Shown: positions 1 through 11,600 of the stretch, one piece after another
Position numbering within the stretch: position 1 is the first letter of the stretch
Layout of the letters: each line of letters starts with the position of its first letter
Assembly: GCA_948474755.1 (NCBI GenBank)
Contig: CAOLHI010002500.1
Coordinates: forward strand, 186,001-250,000
Length of the DNA stretch: 64,000 nt
Direction: 5' to 3'
Origin: Ctenosaura bakeri
Taxonomy: Eukaryota; Chordata; Lepidosauria; Squamata; Iguanidae
Translations under genes and position numbers: made by a program
Notes under the pieces: model-generated
What the model saw: only the letters and a program-made list of their open reading frames with translations
Told to the model about the DNA's origin: nothing
Database searches by the model: none

Positions 1-296
1 GACCTAGCTCTTGAATCTCTCAGAATCATTTTGATTCTGATCCTATCCTCTGGTGTATTTACTCCCTCCTCCAGCTTGGTGCCATCGGCAAATCTGATGA
101 GCATGCCCTCTATTCCATCATCCAAGTCATTTATAAAGATGTTGAACAACATTTGGCAAAGGACAGAACCCTGTGACTCCCCACTAGTCACTTCTCTATA
201 GGATAAAGAGCAACCTTTGATAAATCCTCTCTGGGTTCAGTTAATCAACCAATTACAAATCCACTTAACAGTCTAGACTGTGGACCACAGTTCAGC
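1..296 (-). mobile_element. CR1-type LINE reverse transcriptase fragment, decayed
   Basis: Translation of the minus strand gives recognisable CR1-clade reverse transcriptase palm sequence: a VTSG..QGSV block, then LFNIFINDLDDGIEG, then the catalytic box. The box reads FADG instead of FADD (positions 81-95), so a catalytic aspartate is lost, and in-frame stops occur upstream of VTSG. The fragment runs off the left edge of the window. In life the full element would copy its RNA into DNA at a nicked target; this copy is dead. The family call is from known CR1 motifs and is fairly secure; the subfamily is not. Confidence 0.85.
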
Positions 297-699
297 TGTT
301 TCCTTTTAAGAATTTTTGTTTTGTTTTTGTCCGATAAAGACAGATTTGCAGTTTGTTGATGGGTAGCAAGATGAGGCTATTGGAAAAAAAAACAAAGAAA
401 CACAAATAGTCTCATGGGACCTTAAAGACTAAGGCCTAAATTGAATTTCTGGTCCCAAATGGTTTAATCTCACTGACTGAATGGTATTTATATAACATTT
501 GAATTCCATTCAGCAATTGATTCAGAGGGTCTTCTGTAGCTGGAACTAGCAACTAGATTCAAGCCTCCATTTTACCTTCCGCTGCATTTATAAACTTAAG
601 TTATTTTTCATTTTGAATGTGAAGAAAGGTGTAAATTTGAATAGATTATCATGAAAAATGGTCTGAAATAAAATTTGCCTCATATGTAGTGGACAAATT
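297..699. other. Non-genic AT-rich DNA
   Basis: I see no gene or recognisable repeat here beyond short A and T runs. It lies between the CR1 remnant and the first copy of the dispersed repeat. Confidence 0.5.
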
Positions 700-1030
700 C
701 AATAGATAGTTATCCCAAGACCATGTTGTACCTATCTGCTGCACAGGTTTTAAAAATGAGGAACCTCTGAGGAAAAACAAAGATGGCAACCCTAAACACA
801 GCACTAACATGACTTAATTCCCAGAGATTCAAAGCCAGATTTTTTTTAAGGAATAAGCTCTCTAGGTCCTGGCCCTGGATGGCATTTCCATCATTTTCAT
901 GCTCTCTCAAGTTATTTCCATTCCAATATGAAGCAGTTTGCATTATCCCCTTTAATTCTTATAAAAACAAACTGAAACAAAATTCTCCCCTATCCCAGGG
1001 GAGATAATGTTCCTAAATGGTACCTATGGG
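700..1030 (+). repeat. Uncharacterised dispersed repeat, copy 1
   Basis: This segment aligns along its whole length with 33,064-33,426 in the same orientation. Shared blocks include an opening CAATAG..TA..GTTATCC, ACCATGTTG.ACCTATCTGC, GAGATTCAA.GCCAGATTTT, CCAATATGAAG-like, AATTCTTA and a closing AATGG.ACCTATGG. The copies differ by many substitutions and indels, so both are old. No reverse transcriptase, tRNA-like head or clear terminal inverted repeat is visible. It may be the 3' part of a LINE, an LTR fragment or an old DNA transposon. Confidence 0.7.
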
Positions 1031-2660
1031 TTGGTGACAAAGAGGAGGAAAAATATTCAACAGCTGTATGCTTGCCTTTGTTTGAACTTTCAGCATAGAC
1101 TGAGCATCTAGGCCCAACAGATTTAGATTTACTGCAGCATGAACTTTGGTGAATATCAGTTTAACTTCATTGAGTACATAAAATGTTATTCTCAGTTGAC
1201 AGATATATCTGCTAAACATAAGGGAAGTGAAGAGGGGAAAATGTAAATAATAGAACCCAGAGGCCATGAAATACAAGAGATGGTACTTGCCTTGTAATGT
1301 TTCTAATACAGCAGAGTGAAACATTTGAAATGCAAAACACTTGGCTGGAATGTGAGAGAAATAATTGTGGTGATGAAACGGTGTCCTCATATTCCTATTT
1401 TTGCAGTTACTGCAAATTTTCAATAAGGTATTTAAGTGATTTCAGCTCTTAGGCTGGCAATCTGCTTTCTTTCAGGATCCCCATTCCAAAAAGTACTTGA
1501 GGGGGATGGTAGTGTCTGATAGAATACTCTGTGATGCTTCTATTACACCTGGGCCAAACTTCCAAAAGACCAAACATTTTGGCCTGGGCCTTAGGAAAGG
1601 TGACAGAATAAAAGATGGGGAAAATGGTTGGGGAAAGATTGGGGGAGCAAGGTGGCTTAATGAATGTCTTCACTACTTCTTTGGGGTAGCGGCTACCATT
1701 TGAGACATCTCAGAATGTGCGCACTTTATGGGGCATCGAAGACAGGTGGTGGCCATCAGTGAAGCAAAGAATTTCAGTCAATCTTGTCTTTTATGTAAAA
1801 TCTACCTTAAACAGGATGTTAACAGAGTGGTGACTCATTCCCTAGGAGCATTATTTTATTATGATGTCTTTCAAGCCATTCCTTGCTAAGATCATGCATG
1901 TGGTGGGTCACTTAACTCAAAGCTGGAATAATGTTTGAAATGAAAGGAACTGAATTTCCTGAGAAATTCCATTTCAGGCTTCTTGTAACAGAAGTTTCTC
2001 TTGAAGTTGTTTGATTGAAGTGTGGTGACCTTGAAGGTGGTATTTTTCTACTGTCAAGACACTATAATGCTGACCTAAAGTCATCAAATTCCAACTCAAA
2101 ATATTTCAAAGGAATCCTCAATCATAAAACTGATGTGTCCAAATACAATTTTACCCAGCCATTACGAAGCTTTGGACTTCTTCTCTGCAACAGGAGTTAA
2201 ATGCTAGAAATACAGCAATATTGCAGTGGCTACTGTTATTAATGGAACATTCTGGTCTTATCTTGTGTACTTTTCCAGCCAGTCAATCTGTCAATCAATC
2301 AATCATCTGTAGTTCTATTTTTTTTTTTAAAAAAAGATATCTGTGCATGTCTATCGTGCATATCTACACATCTATTACAGTGAGCTAAATTGCAGATAAT
2401 CTGATGAAATGGTACCTGTGCCACAAAAATGTGCACCACAATAAAGTAATGAATACTAACAGTGCCAGAAGAATACCTGCTGTTTTGAAAGCCCATTCCT
2501 TCTTTGTAAATCCATTACTTATGGGACAAACTGTTCAATCTGAAACACAATACTTAAAGCACTTCCTACTTATTTAAGGACCAGACGGCAGAGAGCTGGG
2601 AAAGCAAAGGAACCAACTTATTAAAATCTTAGCTGCATTCACATCAGGAGAAAGGATACT
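1031..2660. other. Non-genic AT-rich DNA
   Basis: No supported gene. The open frame on the minus strand at 1,013-1,423 has no recognisable domain and an unremarkable composition, so I treat it as chance. No clear mobile element was recognised. Confidence 0.5.
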
Positions 2661-2770
2661 CTTCCTTCCTTCCTTCCTTCCTTCCTTCCTTCCTTCCTTC
2701 CTTCCTTCCTTCCTTCCTTCCTTCCTTCCTTTCTTTCTTTCTCCCTCCCTCCCTCCCTCCCTCCCTCCCC
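2661..2770. repeat. Polypyrimidine microsatellite (CTTC)n-(TTTC)n-(CCCT)n
   Basis: About 110 bases are pure pyrimidine on the plus strand: a CTTC tract, three TTTC units, then a CCCT tract. The three successive unit types suggest expansion followed by local unit conversion. A long mirror-like purine/pyrimidine tract is the kind of sequence that can adopt triplex (H-DNA). The minus-strand frame over it encodes only GRKE repeats and is not a gene. Confidence 0.97.
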
Positions 2771-2884
2771 TTTAAATATGTTTCTCCCCACTTTAAATGT
2801 GTTTCTTCCCACTGGAATCAATGTGAGGGAATTTGTGTCACACCCCCAGTGCTGACATGTTTCCCACCACATCATTAGAATCTA

Positions 2885-3440
2885 AGATTCTTAGAAATAT
2901 TTTTTGTGCACACTGCTGTCAAGTGTGATGCCATCCCCTCCATATTTGTACATATGATTTCTCCTGCATAACTGTAGAACCCTATATTTATCATTGCTCA
3001 TATTTATTCTGTTAGTTTTTGCCCAGTTTTCCAGTCTGTTGAGGTCATTATGAATAGTGATTCTGTCTTCTAAGATATCGGACACCCAGATTGGTGTCAT
3101 CAGCAAATTTGACAACCATACCTTCTATTCTTCGGCCAAGTCAATATTATACCCAGAACTCAATGGCACCCGACTTGTCACTTCTTTTAGGCTGTTTGGG
3201 AAACATTGGTGAGCACTTTGGATTCAATACATCATCCAACTACAAACTGACAACATATAACTATGATCTAACATACATATCACCATCTTTTCTGCAAGAA
3301 TACCATGAAAGATCTTGTTGAAAACCTTAGCAAAATCAGGATACATTATATTCACAGCAATTCCCTGATCAATTAAGCTCCTAACTCTCTGTATAAAAAT
3401 AAGGTTAGCCTGATATGACAAATTCAAGAAACTCAAGCTG
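2885..3440 (-). mobile_element. CR1-type LINE reverse transcriptase fragment, frameshifted
   Basis: Reading from 3,436 downwards, the minus strand gives CR1 reverse transcriptase in pieces: SYQANLIF, DQGIAVNIMYPDFAKVFNKI, then the catalytic box KFADDTNLG at about 3,093-3,112, and then, in another frame, DILEDRITIHNDLNRLENWAK and VLQLCRRN. The FADD residues are intact, but a frameshift lies just after them and stops lie before, so the copy is non-functional. Both ends are missing. It is oriented the same way as the fragment at the window start, but separate. Confidence 0.88.
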
Positions 3441-5289
3441 GCTTTTAATAATCACAGCATTCTGTGATGTGATTTAGTAATGTAGAATCATTATACACAA
3501 TTATACAATTCTATGTAGTATAATTGTATATATTATACAAAATTATATATAATTATTATCTGACAGTATTTGGGATAAGGTGCAACAAATCCCTCTGTAA
3601 TTCTTCACCTCCTCCTTTTGATCCACTCACCCCTTTAATTATACCATTAAGGGTGCAGAGAAAAGTAGGTTCAATAGATGCCTGCTCACATGATCAATAA
3701 TATATTGGAAAATTAAGTGAACTTTTTCCCCAAATGCATCCTTCATTTTGTTGTGTGTTGAGTTTTCCTTTTCCAATCTGCTTTTGATGCACTTTTTTTT
3801 ATTTATAAAGTGATCATAAGATTGGTACGGTGAATTACAAATTAAGCAAAGTAAAAATTAAGATGTCATATATTGTATTTGGGATCCTGAGGTCCTACAT
3901 GCAAATATCAGTGCTCTACAAATGATTTTTGCAGACCAAATTTCTGATTAGAATTGAAGAGGCAGAAAGAATGTAGGGATTAGCTATGTAGAAAAATGTA
4001 CCGCATATGCTCAGAGACTCTCAAAACCTTCCAACTGAGAAGCCTCCACTCCTGATTCACTAAGCAATCTTTATAGCTATCCACTGATTGTGCTACTTGC
4101 AATGGTTAAATGCCACCTGAATATAATAAATCACTTCTTATTAACTTTTAGTAAACAAGACATTTAAGATACAAGGCAGTGAGTCAGTGAAGTGTATGTT
4201 TTGGTGTAGGTGTAAAAAAAAGAGAGAGAGCTGGAGATGAATGCCAAATAGAATTTGAAGAAGTTGTAAGATGAAATTCTATACTTTGAGACCATCTTTC
4301 ATAATCTGACCATTCCCAGATGTGCTGTATTATAGTTCCCAAACAACAATCCTTTTATGGCCTTTGTAGCTGAGAAAAAGTCTAGACTGGATGAAGGAAA
4401 CTTTTAAAAGGACAAAAAGAAGCCTTTTGAAGGTGGCAGGAACAAAATGCGTACTCCTAAGGCCAACAGTGATGATCTACATGCCATTTTCCATAAATCC
4501 CATATTCTGACTCCACACTCACATCTTGGTCAATAAGTTAATGAATGATGAGGCAACCAATAAAATGATTTAATTGTTAGTGCATACGTAGTGAATTATT
4601 TTTTCAGTTTCTAACACTTAACATGATTGAATTAATTTGCAAACCTAGCATTCCAGGTCTGTTAATTCCAATGAAATAAATGTTTAATTGAGGACAGTGG
4701 ACATTTTGCTTTATTCTATCAGATGGTGAAAATCAGTGATAAGGAAGGAAGTGGGGATTAGGGTGGTGATGAACCTACTGAGTTCCCTCTGATAAATCTC
4801 TTTGATCCCCCTTAAGAAATCTGGTAATCTAGGCTGGTATTGGGATTTCACCTCTCATTGTTCCATGCTGCCCATCTCTTCCAGGGTTGCCTGCCTAGGT
4901 TTCTGATGGGTGGGTGGTGGAGGGAAGAGAAAGTAACCCCTGCTGCTGCTTCCAGAAGCTCTATCTCTCTATCTTCCTGCCCTATGGCTTTTTCTGTTGA
5001 ATGATTTCTGGTTAACTCTGTCCACAGCAAAACTGCTTGACGTTACTTCTTAAGGTGCTGGATGTCGACCCATATCAGAAATCAAAGGGACACTAAGATT
5101 CCTGTTTGGAGAAAATATGTGAGGCTGGATTGCTGTTTTCAAAGTATAGGCAGTGATTGCTCTTAATGGATTGCAATTCCTAACATCTGTCAGCAATGGC
5201 AATGCTAGCTAGAGTTGATAAGACTTGAAGTTTAAGCATCTGAAAGGTAATATGATCCACCCCTACATACACATTATACAGAGGTCTTA

Positions 5290-5295
<6 letters not shown>
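3441..5295. other. Non-genic AT-rich DNA
   Basis: Unique-looking AT-rich sequence with a TATA-rich patch near 3,490-3,560. No supported gene or well-defined repeat. Confidence 0.5.

Positions 5296-5330
<35 letters not shown>
5296..5330. repeat. (CA)n microsatellite
   Basis: About 17 uninterrupted AC units. Tracts like this are typically length-polymorphic. Confidence 0.97.
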
Positions 5331-5332
<2 letters not shown>

Positions 5333-7369
5333 ACATACTTTTTCTATGGAAAACCTTGCTCTCCAAATCCTTGGAATATCCACAATCTTAACAGATCTGG
5401 GGAATACCCAAATTGAAGTGAAGCTCTAAAATGAAGGAGCAAATCTGGATCTGATTGTTTCCGAGAATTAAACTTAAGAGATGCATGGTGTCAAAGACCA
5501 CTTGGCTCAAATGCTGATACATCTCTACCCCAAAATTAGCATAAAAGTAACTACAGGCTAGTGAGATAAGGGGGTGAAAGGAAGGGTGTCATTTTGGATT
5601 TTTAGGTAGTAACTTTTAATTACAATAAGTGGCTTCTACAGGGCTATCTCTGGTGCCTTTGGGAGAGATACATTACAAGAGTGATCCAATTTTCAAGAGC
5701 AGATAAAACAACATTTATATTGGCAGAATCTGGAAGAAAATTGGAGAGGTTCATCCAGGTTAGAAAACTCTGGATGTTCATGTCCTTTTGCCTCTGCCTT
5801 TGTATGCTGTACAACCACTATCTACCTTGGCCTTTCTTCACTTTCCCATGAATTTTATGCTAATTGATCAGAAAACAAAACAAAATACTAAACTGTTGTT
5901 TTAGTTGTTGTCATTGTTGTCAGTCATGAGCCCCAAACCCCACACCTGTCATCCTGAAAATGTGCATGCTTTTCTTCCCACGGATGTCTCTGTAATACAT
6001 TTGAATTTTGATTTTCATAAAAATTGCCCCCCTCCCAATACTAGAAGGTTAAGGGAAAGCAAAACACATCTCCTTCTTTTACCAGACAGAAATTATTGTA
6101 GCTATTCTCTGCCATTTCTAAAAATGTTCTTAACTAGTGTCACTTCCCTGCTGTATAAAATTTTCATAACATGATGATATATCCCTTATCCACACCCCAT
6201 TTGGATTCATACAACATAATCTACATTAGGCAACTTCCTTTGGAGAATGTCCAGAAATTTCAGTTGGTCAAAAATGCTGTAGCCACTGTTGACTGGGAGA
6301 CAGAGCACAGAACAACCTTGTCACAGTGAATTCATTGGCAAATGGTAGCTTTCTAGGCAAAATCCAAAGTGCTTTTATAATCAAGAAAGTTCTATATGAT
6401 TTCAGTCCATATCATCTGAAGGGCCATCTCTCTCCATTTAAATTTACCCTGGTTTTAAGGTATTCAGAGGGACTTAACTTATCCCATTATCTTCAGAGCC
6501 CTTTCTTCCTGATGAAGAAGAGAAGACTTTATCAGTGGTTGCACACAGGCTGTAGAAATTCATTCATTTTTAAATTCATCCTTAAAATCACTTAGGCTAA
6601 CCTCTCCCACATTGTCCTTCCACTGGCAGGCCAAGATTTTTCTAATCAGGCAAGCTTTGTGGTGCTAAAGAAAGGGCAAGTAATAAAATCTGGGCGGTGG
6701 CAGTGGTGGTCATACATTGGCTCTTTTTACCTTGATGTCCCTTTAAATTACTTGCAGTTTGTTTGTTTTGATCTGTTTATTGTGTGTTAATGTTTTGACA
6801 TTGCTTTTAGTTTTTAATTGTGTTTCATGGGCTATTTCCACACGCCATTTCCATCTCCACGTGCAGAAATGGCCATGGTTTGAATCATGTTCTGACCTGC
6901 CTTATATCCCCCTTCTTCTGTATTACCCACAATTAATGTAGAAGAATAATCACCTGTATTTCTTTTCCGAAAATCCTCAAATCTTAAATGCTGTTCTTGC
7001 ACAAAAAAACCAGAGCTCAGAAATTTATTCTAATAAGAATGGAAGTAATGACATGCTGAAGGCATCCATCAGTGAATGGTTAAATAATTATACTCTGGGA
7101 CCCTAACACTGATGAGTTATGGATAATCTAATCACGAATTGATTCTTCGCCTACTGTTTTCTCAGGCAAGACTGGGTAAATTATTGGCTTCAGAAGGTAA
7201 ACCATTTCTCTGTACAAAACATAACAGTAGGGATGATCGAAGATTTAGTTTAGCTCACTTTTAGTCAAACTAACCTGATTTTATACAAATTACATAAAAT
7301 GTATATTTCAAGCTCAAATGCATATAGAACATATATATTTTAGGACCAAATTCATACAAAAACAATATG

Positions 7370-7371
<2 letters not shown>
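5331..7371. other. Non-genic AT-rich DNA
   Basis: No supported gene. The open frames here (for example 5,905-6,174 and 6,326-6,595 on the plus strand) lack recognisable domains. No mobile element was recognised with confidence. Confidence 0.5.

Positions 7372-7420
<49 letters not shown>
7372..7420. repeat. Compound (CT)n(GT)n microsatellite
   Basis: An uninterrupted TC run passes directly into about eight TG units. Compound TC-TG tracts are prone to slippage and, for the TG part, left-handed DNA. Confidence 0.96.
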
Positions 7421-7899
7421 TTCATCAGATTAATGCAGAAACAGCAGGACTGGCCCTACCATTAGCAGCAGGGAGCAGCCATTACAGCCAGCGGGTGTGG
7501 GGTGTCAGAAAAGATTATGTAGTGTAAGATCTTTTGACTAGATATTGGGGAGATATGGTTGAAGGATTTCTCATCTGTCTGTGCCAAGAAAACTTATCTT
7601 ATTAGAGACATTATGCAGAGGTAGCTAGACTGGATACAAATTTTTCTAAATTGTGCTTTTGCAGGCAAAAATGAATTATTTGATCATTTTCCTCCTCACT
7701 GCAAGAAAAGTCACCAAAACCCACACATATTACAAAGACTGCTTTCATTTCAGGACTTATTCTATACCAAAATGAAAGGAAAGGAAAGGAATGCACACAC
7801 CCACATGTATGTGTGTGTCTTTATGGCATTTTCTGCAAAACATGTTCCCTGTGCACAGAATACTTACCTGGACTCGCATGATGAATGTCACTGCAGAGA

Positions 7900-8635
7900 A
7901 AGGTAAGCTTTTGATGGTCTCCATGGAGTGAGACCAGAGTGTTATTTTTGATTGGTGCTAAGCACCAAATCAAGACATGTGATAGGGGCAAAGGAGACCG
8001 AGAAGCAAGCAGTTCGCCCCCTATATATGTCATTTGGTGCTTGACATTGACCTACCCTCCCACCCTCAATGCAGTGTGAGTTAATCTGGTTGCTTCGGGG
8101 CTGGATAGGAATTTTCCCCCCTTTTCTCAGAGGTTTTTTTGCTTCTCCCATACTGTATCTGATGGAATTGGGAAAATGGCTCTGACTGTTGTTGTTAAAC
8201 AGGTTGCCTTTGGCAGATAATAAAATGTAAGTGATCACCTATTGGCACCCATTTGGTGTAGAGTAGGACTCTGGAACCACCTCTTTAGGGCCCTGTGTCC
8301 CAGGGGGTTTGGTGAAGGAGGCTACCTTTGAGGTTAACCTGGGAATAAGACTCTTACTTTTAGAGACCTGTGGTTTGTGTGGGAGTCTCTGGGTTACCTT
8401 CCAAGATGCCGGACTGGGGAGCAACCAAAGCAATTTGGATTGCCCCTGGGGCTGAAGTGTTGTTGCCCATTGGTAGGCTGAGCAGGTTGTCACATTGTGA
8501 CCCTGGCATCAGCTGGCCCAATATCATGTTGCCCCCCCCTTTGTATCTTTCAGGTTAATGCAATTTAAATAATACAGGTCAAAAATAAAGTGGCCCTTAG
8601 TTGACCCAACTTTGTGTCTGGCCTCTTTATTCCAT
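7900..8635 (+). mobile_element. Retroelement-like block, possibly LTR or DIRS-type, unclassified
   Basis: This block is richer in GC than its neighbours. It contains an inverted repeat around ATTGGTGCTAAGCACCAAAT (7,950-7,969), a TATATA box-like site near 8,021, an AATAAA signal at about 8,586, and directly after it a second inverted repeat (AATAAAGTGGCC and GGCCTCTTTATT, about 8,586-8,633). A polyadenylation-like signal followed by about 50 bases resembles an R-U5 boundary. The short open frames inside show no known domain. I cannot assign a family; LTR retrotransposon or DIRS-like is an inference. Confidence 0.35.
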
Positions 8636-8639
8636 GGTT

Positions 8640-11600
8640 GAGCATCAGTAGCACTTCATTTGCAGAGGACAAAAATTTAAACTGCTGTTTTCTGTCATTT
8701 TCTATGTAGAAAATTTCTTTTCTGTGCAGAATATCATTTTCTCTTCAAAGAAGCACCCCCCCCCCAAAAAAAAATCAGATATCCCAAACTGCTTTGGTTT
8801 TTCTTATCTAGGATTCTCCACACCAGGATTTTCAAACGCTCAAGAAATCTGCTTTTTAAAAATCATTTATTGAATATTTTTGAATATTCTTGTCTCTTAC
8901 AGGGGTAGCTAGTGGCTTCCACTTGAGTGAGAAGACAAGACATCAGAGTAATGATCCAAGGTGTAGAACCCTTTCCCCAGTATAATTCCAGCACCTTGGA
9001 AAGCTATTTTAAAGTTCAAATTGAAACCCAGGTTGGATTCAATACCTGCTGATGTGGAAGTCACAGGCCACCATTAGTACTGCATGCATAATAATATGGG
9101 TGGAGGAAGAGAAAGGATTTGCTATTTTTCAGGGAGCAAAATATGTTGGCCTAGATATTATGGGTAAACACAGACAGAACTGGCACAGACCAGGGGTGGT
9201 GAGGGGAAACATTCATCTGTACAAAATACTTTTTAGCCCAGTTTGCTTCTTAAACTTTTTTTTTTCATTGTGTGACACTAACCTTGGTGTTTTGTTTTGT
9301 TTCATTTCTATGAAAGAAAACTGGGATTAGGGAACAAAGCACAAGAAATAGACTAGCTTGCTAAACAACAAAACACTTCAACCGATTAACAAAGCCTTGA
9401 ATCACTTGAGTTCCACTTACTGCAAATCAGTTCTGTCCTGTTCAGGCATTCTGTGATGTTTCTTCGAATTTTAATGCTGAACAAAATTCTTTGTCAGGTG
9501 TAAGGATTATTATCAGTGCTCTATTTAATTGCTACCTTTCATTTCTGTATATTAAAAAATACAGAAGGAAACCCCAACAATAATAACACTTAACTTCAAG
9601 AAACAAAAACCCAGTACTGGCCAATAATTAAAACAAACATTAAGTATTAGAGTGACATCATGTGGCGAAGTACACATGTTCATGCCAAAAAAATAAAGAG
9701 ATAATAACTTATTGATTTTAGATTATCTTCACCTCCCCCTACCAAATGCACACTTAGTTTCTCTGACTTGTGATATCACACTCCCATACATTGTAGTCTA
9801 TCTTTGTTTCTTGCTTTTTACTACTTCAATAGTGCAGAAGACACTGAAGAGTAAAATCAGGTACAGTATGAAGACAGAAGATTTTCTCCTCTCCTTCAGT
9901 ACTCAAACTGAAGCTGACATTTTGATGCTGAATTTCTAAGCATATCATAATAACTCATATTGTAAAGATGCCTACTGATAGACTACATAACCTCAGGCAT
10001 ATAGGTACAGGGAATTTTGTAGATATTTTTAAAGCTTCAGGAGAAAATGATTGGCTTTCCCACCTTCATGCTTTATGGGCATTTGTATGAAAATGACACA
10101 CTTGGTATGGTACAGCCAAGTACACAACTTGCAAAGTTTCAGGTATTGAAAGACATGGAGTTGTGATAAGTGAAAGCCCATTTGATAGGATTTTTTCCCC
10201 CCTGCTCAAAATTGACACCAAAAGCATAGAAAAGGCAAAGCTGATTGGACAGCATGGATACTGTGGGTTATAATCCTCTTTTGTCATGCATTCATGTTCA
10301 GGAATGAGAAACTGCAAAACATTTTGCCATGCCTGTCAGATATTACCTATTGATACAGATGAGAGTTCTCACATTTGCAAGAAATATTTTTGTGCAGAAT
10401 GCATACACTGTACAAATTGCATGCAAGTACAATAGCTATTTTTTTGCTGCATAGACTTTTAAAAATCAGAAATATCAGATAGATTGTATTCCTCTTTTTG
10501 ATCAATCAGACAGTGCTTTCATGCTTGTGTTTGTGCAGATACATTTTGCAACTGTTCCAGAAATGTCCTTAGTTGTAAAAAAGCACCCTCTGACTTGTTC
10601 TTCCACTGGAGGTAACAAATCGCCTGGAGGTGAATGATTTTTTGACAGATTGACTTAACATGTTGAGACGGGTTTTATCATTGAGAATGAGTAGTTTTGC
10701 CAATTCTCTTCACATCTCTAGCAGGTGGACATATGCCAGAGGACTTGAAAGTAGACCATTCTCCAAACAGGTATTATTTTCTTAGTCCACTCAACCAGCA
10801 CACCCTTTCACTTATAGAATTGCTCCATGACTCCTCTTTTGCCAGCATGAGAAACTCGCTAATTATGGGAGGCATGGTTCCTATATTAGTGTGTAGGTGT
10901 CACTATAGAGAAGGAAAGAATTTGCCATTCAGATTTGACGCACTGCACAGAATAGGAAGAAAAGTGGGCAGAGCAGTCTCATGGGCCGCTACCAGCTAAG
11001 CCCACTTCCTTTATTAATTGCAAGGGCACCATGCTGATCAAAAATGAATGTGTTCACTGAAAATAGCCCAGGTAGGTTGTAGTGGCAAGAGACAGTCTCT
11101 ATATAGGAGTGGACTTCCTGAAACAGAGCAACAAAGAGTGTGTTGAAGAAGAGCTGAAATAACTGTTTTGAAAGAGATGGGTGGTGGGAGGTAGACTTTT
11201 GCAACAGATATATGATTCTATAGGTTCATAATAAACCATGTCTTGCATACCAATCAACAGGTACTGCTATTCTATCCTGTTTAACAGGCAGGGAGACAGT
11301 AGCCAGTAGAAAACAGAAAGAAACACTCTTGTTGGGCTTGCATACCCCCTACACAACTGCAGGGGCACCATGGCTGAACAACAAAGGATATGTTTAGGGT
11401 GCATTCTAATCTGACATAGTGCATTGAATCAACAAGGCATGGATAAGGTTAGCACATGTTCCAGGTTCTTGAACACCTTTGGCCCATGCAGGGCTAACAA
11501 GTCTTAGGACATTGGTTGAAAGTCACAGAAAAGAACTGTGCTTTTCCAGGTATCCAGGTGAGGATCAAATCTCAGTGTGATTAGCACTGGAGGTGGCAGT

